Assembly (NCBI GenBank): GCA_037043455.1
Contig: JAWPHD010001146.1
Span: 1-64,000 of the forward strand
Source of the DNA: Cyrtodaria siliqua
Taxonomy: Eukaryota > Mollusca > Bivalvia > Adapedonta > Hiatellidae
Reading direction: 5' to 3'
DNA: 64,000 bases
The notes below the pieces were generated by a model, which made no database searches, was not told the origin of the DNA, and saw nothing but the letters and a program-made list of their open reading frames with translations. Within the stretch, counting starts at the first letter, position 1; the number at the start of each line of letters is the position of its first letter. This document shows positions 57,906-64,000 of the stretch, in pieces. The position numbers were made by a program, and so were the translations under genes.

Positions 57906-58055
57906 ATGAGAGAGGACATAGTATTGGACACGACAAACATGTGCCACGTGTTGCCGACGTTAACAACGTGTTTTGCACGTGCACGTGTTTCCTTGTGCAG
58001 TTGTTATATAGCTGTTTCAATTTATTTGAAATAAATTATTATTACATCAATATAT
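57906..58055 (+). other. 3' UTR and poly(A) signal of copy 4
   Basis: Same 3' UTR as the other copies, with GCACGTGCACGTG and AATAAA at 58030-58035. The end is estimated. Confidence 0.7.
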
Positions 58056-58934
58056 ATTTTACTTTTCTTTCGCAGCCTTATAAAATTGTGCATTTCTTTA
58101 GTTAATGCGTATTATTTAAAATAATATTGTACTGAGCTTTTAAGGAACACAAATAAATACAAAACGGTTATATGTCGCCAACGAGAATGCACATTCCAGG
58201 CCCAACCTACATCGAACAATGTGCTTAAAAGGGTGAAATTCAGTCCATTGAACTTATATGGAAAATGTTCAATTCACAAAAGCTTTCAACCGATTAGAAG
58301 CATGCGTAGAACACATGTCAATAATCATAACTAGGCAAAAGGATGCTCAAAACTTAAAAGCAGATTTACCTATTGAGTTTTCTGTTATTTTCCTAAATAT
58401 ATACTTGTCATAAAAGCAAATGTTTGTGTTTTCTTCCGGATGACATATGTTATGTATACATTTCACATGACAAGTGGTTCAGATGAGTAAATGTTACCAT
58501 CTATAATTTAAAAAAATAACATTTCTCTTTTCATGCCATAAAAACCCATCAGTGAATTGTCTTTTTTTGTGGTATGTTCGGTTTTGGGATTATGTTTTAA
58601 AGCACTAATAAGCACTCCTCATCCCTACCTCAGAAGCAAAACATTGAGCCATTGACTGGTCTGGCATCTGGATGACAAAAAGAGCATTAACAAAACATGA
58701 TTTAGAGTGGATTTTATTTCTGCCGGAATAAAAAGAGGTCTTATTTATGATGAGCTTATGATGAGTTGTAGCATGGTCGGTGACATTTCCTTTGATGAAT
58801 GCAGAGCATTAAATCGTTTAATTTAGGGTAACTAAAGGGGCGTGGCTATGCCGTACTACAACTACCGGATATTGGAATTTAGAGTACGGTCACTATGACG
58901 TCACAGTGTTACTAAGTACACCATGCTACAAAAC
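58056..58934. other. Unassigned sequence downstream of copy 4
   Basis: The first 150 bp or so resemble the downstream flank of copies 1 and 2 (TTAGTTAATGCGTATTATTTAAAATA). The rest has no recognised gene or repeat, and no 31-bp minisatellite is present. Confidence 0.5.
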
Positions 58935-59035
58935 AGATAGAGTCTGTCTCAGCTCGTTGGTTATTTAAACACCTCGAAGGGCTACGCCAATCTCGATGTT
59001 TAAATAAGCCAACTCCCTGAGACCAGACTCTATCT
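58935..59035. repeat. Foldback element of about 100 bp
   Basis: AGATAGAGTCTG.TCTCAG at 58935 pairs with CTGAGACCAGACTCTATCT ending at 59035, continuing through TTATTTAAAC and the GGGCTACGCC core. Probable MITE. Confidence 0.8.
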
Positions 59036-59039
59036 ATTA

Positions 59040-59180
59040 CTTATGATTGCGAGATATGATTGCGAGATATGATGGTGAGATATTTTTGATCGGGAACCAC
59101 ATGGTGCTATTACTATCTTATGATCCACTTGAAATACATATCACCGTCATATCTCATCATCATATCTCACCATCAAATAT
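59040..59180. repeat. Boundary sequence of the 13-bp satellite (left)
   Basis: Holds TTTTTGATCGGGAACCACAT next to short GAGATATGATGGT runs. The inverted counterpart is at 63851-63935. Confidence 0.75.
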
Positions 59181-59319
59181 CACATACAACAAAGTATCCG
59201 TAAGTGTCACGGTATATTTTGCAAGGAGGTAAATACTACCTATGTTTATTTCCTAGATTTTTCCCAGATAGGCATTCAGTGCAGAAATATTTTAATTAAC
59301 CCAAAAGTTATTGTGAGAT
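59181..59319. other. Short unassigned spacer
   Basis: No repeat or gene recognised between the boundary sequence and the main 13-bp satellite. Confidence 0.4.
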
Positions 59320-62300
59320 ATGGTGGTGATATATAAAGGCGAGATATGATGGAGATATATGATGGCGATATATGGTGGTGAGATATAGTGTTGTGATTTG
59401 ATGGTGAAATATGATCGCGAGATATGATGGCGATATATGGTACTGAGATATGTTGGTGAGATCTATAAATGAGATTTGATGATGAGATATGGTGGGAGAT
59501 GTGATAGTGAGATATGGTGATATAGTGGTGTTATATGGTACTGAGATATGTTGGTGAGATCTATAGATGATATTTGATGATGAGATGTGGTGGTGAGATA
59601 TGGTGGTGATATATGGTGGTGATGTATGATGGTAAGATATGACGGCGAGATAGATGGTGAGATATGGTGGTGAGATATGGTGGTGATATATGAAGGTGAG
59701 ATGTGTTGACGAGATGTGATTGCGAGACATGGTGGTGAGAAAGGAAGTTGAGTTATAATGGCGGGATATGATGGTGAGATATGTTTTTGATATATGGTGG
59801 TGAGATATGATGGTGATGTTTGATGGTGATGTTTGATGGTGAGATATAACGGCGAGATGGGATGGCGAGATATGGTTCTGAAATACGATGGCGAGATATG
59901 TTGGTGAGAAATGATGGTGAAATATGTTGGTGATATATGACGTTGAGTTATGATGGCGAGATATGATGGTGAGATATGGTAGTGAGATATGGTTGTGAAA
60001 TGTATCTGGTGATATATGATGGTGAGATATGATGTTGAATTATGATGGCGATATATGATGATGATATATGGTGATGATAATCGGTGGTGATATTTGATGG
60101 TGAGATATGATGACGAGATATGATGGCGAGATATGGTGGTGATATAAGATGGTGAGATATGATGGTGAGATATGGTGGTGATATAAGATGGTGAGATATG
60201 ATGGTGATATATGGTGATGATAAATGGTGGTGATATTTGATGGTGAGATATGATGACGAGATATGATGTTGAGATATGTTGGTGATATAAGATGGTGAGA
60301 TATGATGGTGATATATGGTGATGATAAATTGTGGTGATATATGATGGTGAGATATGATGGCGAGATATTATGGTGCTATATGGTGGTGCTATATGGTGCT
60401 GATAAACGGTGGTGAAATATGATGGTAAACTATATGATGGTGAGATATGATGGTGATATAAGATGGTGAGATATGATGTTGAAATATGATGGCGAGATGT
60501 GATGGCCAAATATGGTGGTAAGAAATGATGGTGAGATTTGGTGGTGATGTATGATGGTGAGATATGACGGCGAGATAGATGGTGATATATGGTGTTGAGA
60601 TATGGTGGTGATATATGAAAGTGAGATGTGATGGCGAGATGTGATTGCGAGACATGGAGTTGAGAATGGAAGTTGAGTTATAATGGTCGGATATGATGGT
60701 GAGATATGGTTTTGATATATGATGGTGAGAAAGGAAGTTGAGTTATGATGGCGAGATGTGTTGGTGAGATATGGTTTTGATATATGATGGTGAGATATGA
60801 TGTTGAGATATCATGGCGAGATATGTTTGTGAGTTATGGTTTTGATATATGATGGTGAGATATGATGTCGAGGTACGATGGCGAGATATGGTGGTGAAAT
60901 ATTGTGGTGAATATGATGGCGAGATGTGATGGCGAGGCATGGTATTGAGAAATGATGGTGCGATATAGTGGTGATGTTTGATTGTGAGATATAACGGCGA
61001 GATGTGATGGCGAGATATGGTTCTGTGATATGATGGTGATATATGAAGGTGAAATGCGATGGCGAGATATGATGTCGAGATATGTTGGTGATAAATGATG
61101 GCGATATATGATGGTGCGATATGGTAGTGAGATATGGTTGTAAAATGTTAAGGTGATATATGTTGGTGAGATACGATGTTGAATTATGATGGCGAGATAT
61201 GATGGTGATATATGGTGATGATAAATGGTCGTGATACTTGATGGTGATATATGATGGCGAGATATGATGGCGAGATATGGTGGTGATATATGATGTTGAG
61301 TTATGATGACGAGATATGATGGTGAGATATGGTAGTGAGATATGGTTGTGAAATGTTAAGTTGATATATGATGGTCAGATATGATGTTGAATTATGATGG
61401 CGAGATATGATGGTGATATATGGTGATGATAAATGGTGGTGATAGTTGATGGTGAGATATGATGGCGAGATATGATGGCGAGATATGGTGGTGCTGCTAT
61501 ATGATGGTGATATTTGAGATGGCGAGATATGATGGCAAGATATTATGGCGACATATGGTGGTGAGATATGGTTTGATGTAAAATGGTGAGATATGATGTC
61601 GATATGTGATGGCGGGATATGGTGGTGAGATATGGTTTTGATGTATGATGGTGAGGTATGATGTTGAGTTATGATGACGAGATATGGTGGTGAGGTATGA
61701 TGGTGAGATATAGTTTTGCTATATGATGGTGAGATATGATGTTGAGTTATGATGGCGAGATATGGTGGTGAGATATGATGGTGATGTTTGATGGTGAGAT
61801 ATAACGGCGAGATGTGATGGCGAGATATGATTCTGAGATATGATGGTGATATATGAAGGTGAAATACGATGGCGAGTTATGATTGCGAGATATGTTGGTG
61901 AGAAATGATGGTGAAATATGGTGGTGATATTTGATGGTGAGATATGATGGCGAGATATGCTGTCGAGATATGGTGGTGCTGCTATGGTGGTGCTATGCTA
62001 TGGCGATATTTGATGGTGAGATATGATGTCGAGATATTATGGCGACATATGGTTGTGAGATATGGCTTTGATATAAAATGGCGAGATGTGATGGCGGGAT
62101 ATGGCGATGAGAAATGATGGTGATATATGAGATGTGATGGCGAGATATGGTGGTGAGATATGGTTTTGATATATGATGGTAAAATAGGATGGCGAGATAC
62201 GTTTGCGAGATATGATGGTGAAATATGGTGGTGATATATGATGGTGAGATATGATGGCGAGATGTGATGGCCAAATATAGTGATAAGAAATAATGGTGAG

Positions 62301-62395
62301 ATATGGTGGTGATGTATGATGGTGAGATATGACGGCGAGATAGATGGTGAGATATGGTGTTGAGATATTGTGGTGATATATGAAGGTGAGGTGTG
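59320..62395. repeat. 13-bp satellite array (about 3 kb)
   Basis: More than 200 imperfect units of GAGATATGATGGT with GATATATGGTGGT, GAGATATGATGGC and GAGTTATGATGGC variants, plus higher-order repeats of roughly 90-110 bp. With a 13-bp unit every frame repeats every 13 residues, so the long minus-strand ORFs (for example 59463-60509, ISPSYLT/HHHIS) are artefacts. Confidence 0.96.
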
Positions 62396-63850
62396 TACAC
62401 CCTAATCCATTGTTCAGTTGAACCAAATTCACAATGTTCATGATGCATTCAGGTAACACGGAAAAGCGTGCACATTTTAAGTGGCCGCCAGAGGGCGTCC
62501 GGAAGGGCCGTTTAATAAGTTTAGTTTTGTGCTAATGCATGTAAAAGTATAGGTCTATCTCTTTAAAGATCAAAGGTGTTTAAGGATCCTTTCGTGAAGA
62601 TTTTAATACTGCGCATGTTGTCATGTGTGTCACGGACTGAACGGGGGAAATAATGGTTTGGGCGTAACGTTTGCTATAAAATCCATTGTCTTCTAGTTTT
62701 GGCCAGGATTGCTTGATAGTTGCTTTGTTTGGAGCAGAAGTTGGACGGCGAAATTCACAGGCAATATGTGGGCAGTATTTATTTTATGAACTTTTATCGT
62801 ACATTTGTATTCAGAGGTCGGCGTCATCTTGGTTGGCGGTTACGACATCCGGTTAGCTTTTATGTTTCGCAAACATTAACTTGAGACTAGCATATGATTT
62901 TGAAGTTACTTTATTATATGTAATTAGTGTAATTGATCATTAATTGTAAAACAATATGAATTTGATAACGTTGTATAATAGGTACATTAGTTAACGTTGG
63001 CGTATAACTTAGTGATTGTAATACACGATTGAATTGATAACATTGTATATCAGGGGCATTAGTTAACAATGAGATGAGTGACTAGTATAAATGTTCGACG
63101 CGTATACATGGCGTTGTAGAATATACATCCATTGCTACTCATCATAATTAGAGAGTGGCTTGCATATATGTATTAGATAATGATTTGTATGTGTAATGAT
63201 AATTATATAAGATTGGTGGATTTATGAACCGACATCTAAAACGTATGTAATATTACAGCCTAACCCGTCCGGTGCATATAAGCCATCCAGGTTTGGATAT
63301 ATGCCTCCCGGAGTGGAGGTTAGCCTTTAGGGTGTGTAAGCCCTTTAGATGATTCGACACTAGAATCAAAATATAACGTTACGAGCGGTGGAGAGGGTCC
63401 CTGTACCTGTGCAACATGGCAAGGTTAAAGAATCGACAACCCCGGGACACGAGGTTGACCCCTTATCAGTCCTCACTGGAGAAACATCATCCACAACCTC
63501 AGTGGAGGTTAATCATCATTATATCGCGTCATCAACCCTTATAGAAGGCATTTGATGACAATCAACCATTGGATTCGCGCATCATCATATTCATGAGCTC
63601 TCGCGCATCACAGTTATCGCGCAAAATCATAGATCAATATTGTTATAACTTTAACAACACTTTAGTGTCGTATATAATCAGTCGACACATTCAGTATTTG
63701 TGATAATACTAAGAACGTCTTGAACGTTCATGAGAACATACTTTTCATCTGTGTATTCGCTTGTTTTGTTGCATTAAACTTATGTAAATGCATTCACCGT
63801 CATTGATTCTTCCCTGAGTTAGCCCCAACCACTAGGGTCATCTTGCGACA
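62396..63850 (+). mobile_element. 1.45-kb LTR-like element, truncated second copy
   Basis: Inverted relative to 47501-49041. It starts inside the element (ACCCTAATCCATTGTTCAG) and ends AGGGTCATCTTGCGACA. A TATATAA box is at 63671-63677 and ATTAAA near 63774. A CTCF-like site at 62485-62498 is absent from the other copy. Confidence 0.55.
62485..62498 (+). promoter_or_regulatory. CTCF-like motif in the LTR-like element
   Basis: CCGCCAGAGGGCGT fits CCRSYAGRKGGCRS at 13 of 14 positions. Motif match only. Confidence 0.4.
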
Positions 63851-64000
63851 AGTGGATCATACGATAATAATAGCATCATGTGGTTCCCGATCAAAAATAA
63901 CTCACCATCATATCTCACCATCATATCTCGCCACCATAACTCACCACCATATCTCACAATCATAACTCACAACCATATCTCACCATCATATCTCGCCATC
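63851..64000. repeat. Inverted boundary sequence and start of an inverted 13-bp satellite
   Basis: AGTGGATCATACGATAATAA, then GTGGTTCCCGATCAAAAAT, is the reverse complement of about 59075-59130. From 63900 the 13-bp satellite runs in the opposite orientation (CACCATCATATCT) to the window edge. Confidence 0.85.

Noticed and set aside
59463..60509. A 348-codon minus-strand open frame rich in His, Ser and Ile
   Set aside because: It is the translation of a 13-bp tandem repeat. All frames cycle every 13 residues and no start context or conservation is seen.

Overview
The window looks like animal nuclear DNA, most likely from a mollusc and probably a bivalve. It is AT-rich, genes have GT-AG introns, poly(A) signals are AATAAA, and most of the sequence is tandem repeats and retroelement debris. 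The bivalve assignment rests on repeat and retroelement style and is an inference. No species is claimed, and nothing prokaryotic (operons, CRISPR, rRNA, tRNA) was seen.

The only host genes I can support are four tandem copies, all on the + strand, of one small gene (coding spans 4894-8358, 23929-27245, 39323-41740 and 53462-57905). Each has a short untranslated first exon behind a TATA box, followed by three coding exons of 139, 124 and 16 coding bases. Splicing gives a 92-residue protein: a signal peptide, a Tyr/Gly-rich head, a Gly linker, a 15-residue Leu-rich hydrophobic block, a second Gly/Ser/Thr linker and a short tail ending in TGGK. The mature part has no cysteine. Copies 1-3 encode the same protein and copy 4 differs only at residue 5 (A to V), although introns and flanks have changed greatly. 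I do not recognise the family. The architecture suggests a secreted structural or matrix peptide, or a membrane-active one.

Copies 1-3 sit in a repeated large unit. From left to right it holds Penelope-like retroelement pieces, a 28-bp satellite, a conserved block of about 430 bp, a TTGTTGATTAC-type microsatellite, the promoter, the gene (with a 17-bp GATATC-rich minisatellite in intron 2), a 31-bp minisatellite and a 150-bp inverted-repeat element. Copy 4 is outside this unit and has its own intronic tandem repeats.

The spacers are retroelement graveyards. Several broken Penelope-like elements appear to have a GIY-YIG-type nuclease region upstream of the reverse transcriptase, an arrangement resembling the permuted Naiad-type group. 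They occur at 1-1240, 8805-10640, 10893-12490, 12482-15780, 15772-19195 (+ strand), 19196-19928 and 30188-32688. A 5'-truncated Jockey/CR1-like LINE with only two in-frame stops lies at 33310-36501. Several small non-autonomous elements have their boundaries fixed by an uninserted copy elsewhere in the window.

The right end (43.4-64 kb) holds a long 28-bp satellite, a 1.5-kb LTR-like element present in two inverted copies, a 19-bp repeat, gene copy 4 and about 3 kb of a 13-bp satellite flanked by inverted copies of one boundary sequence.
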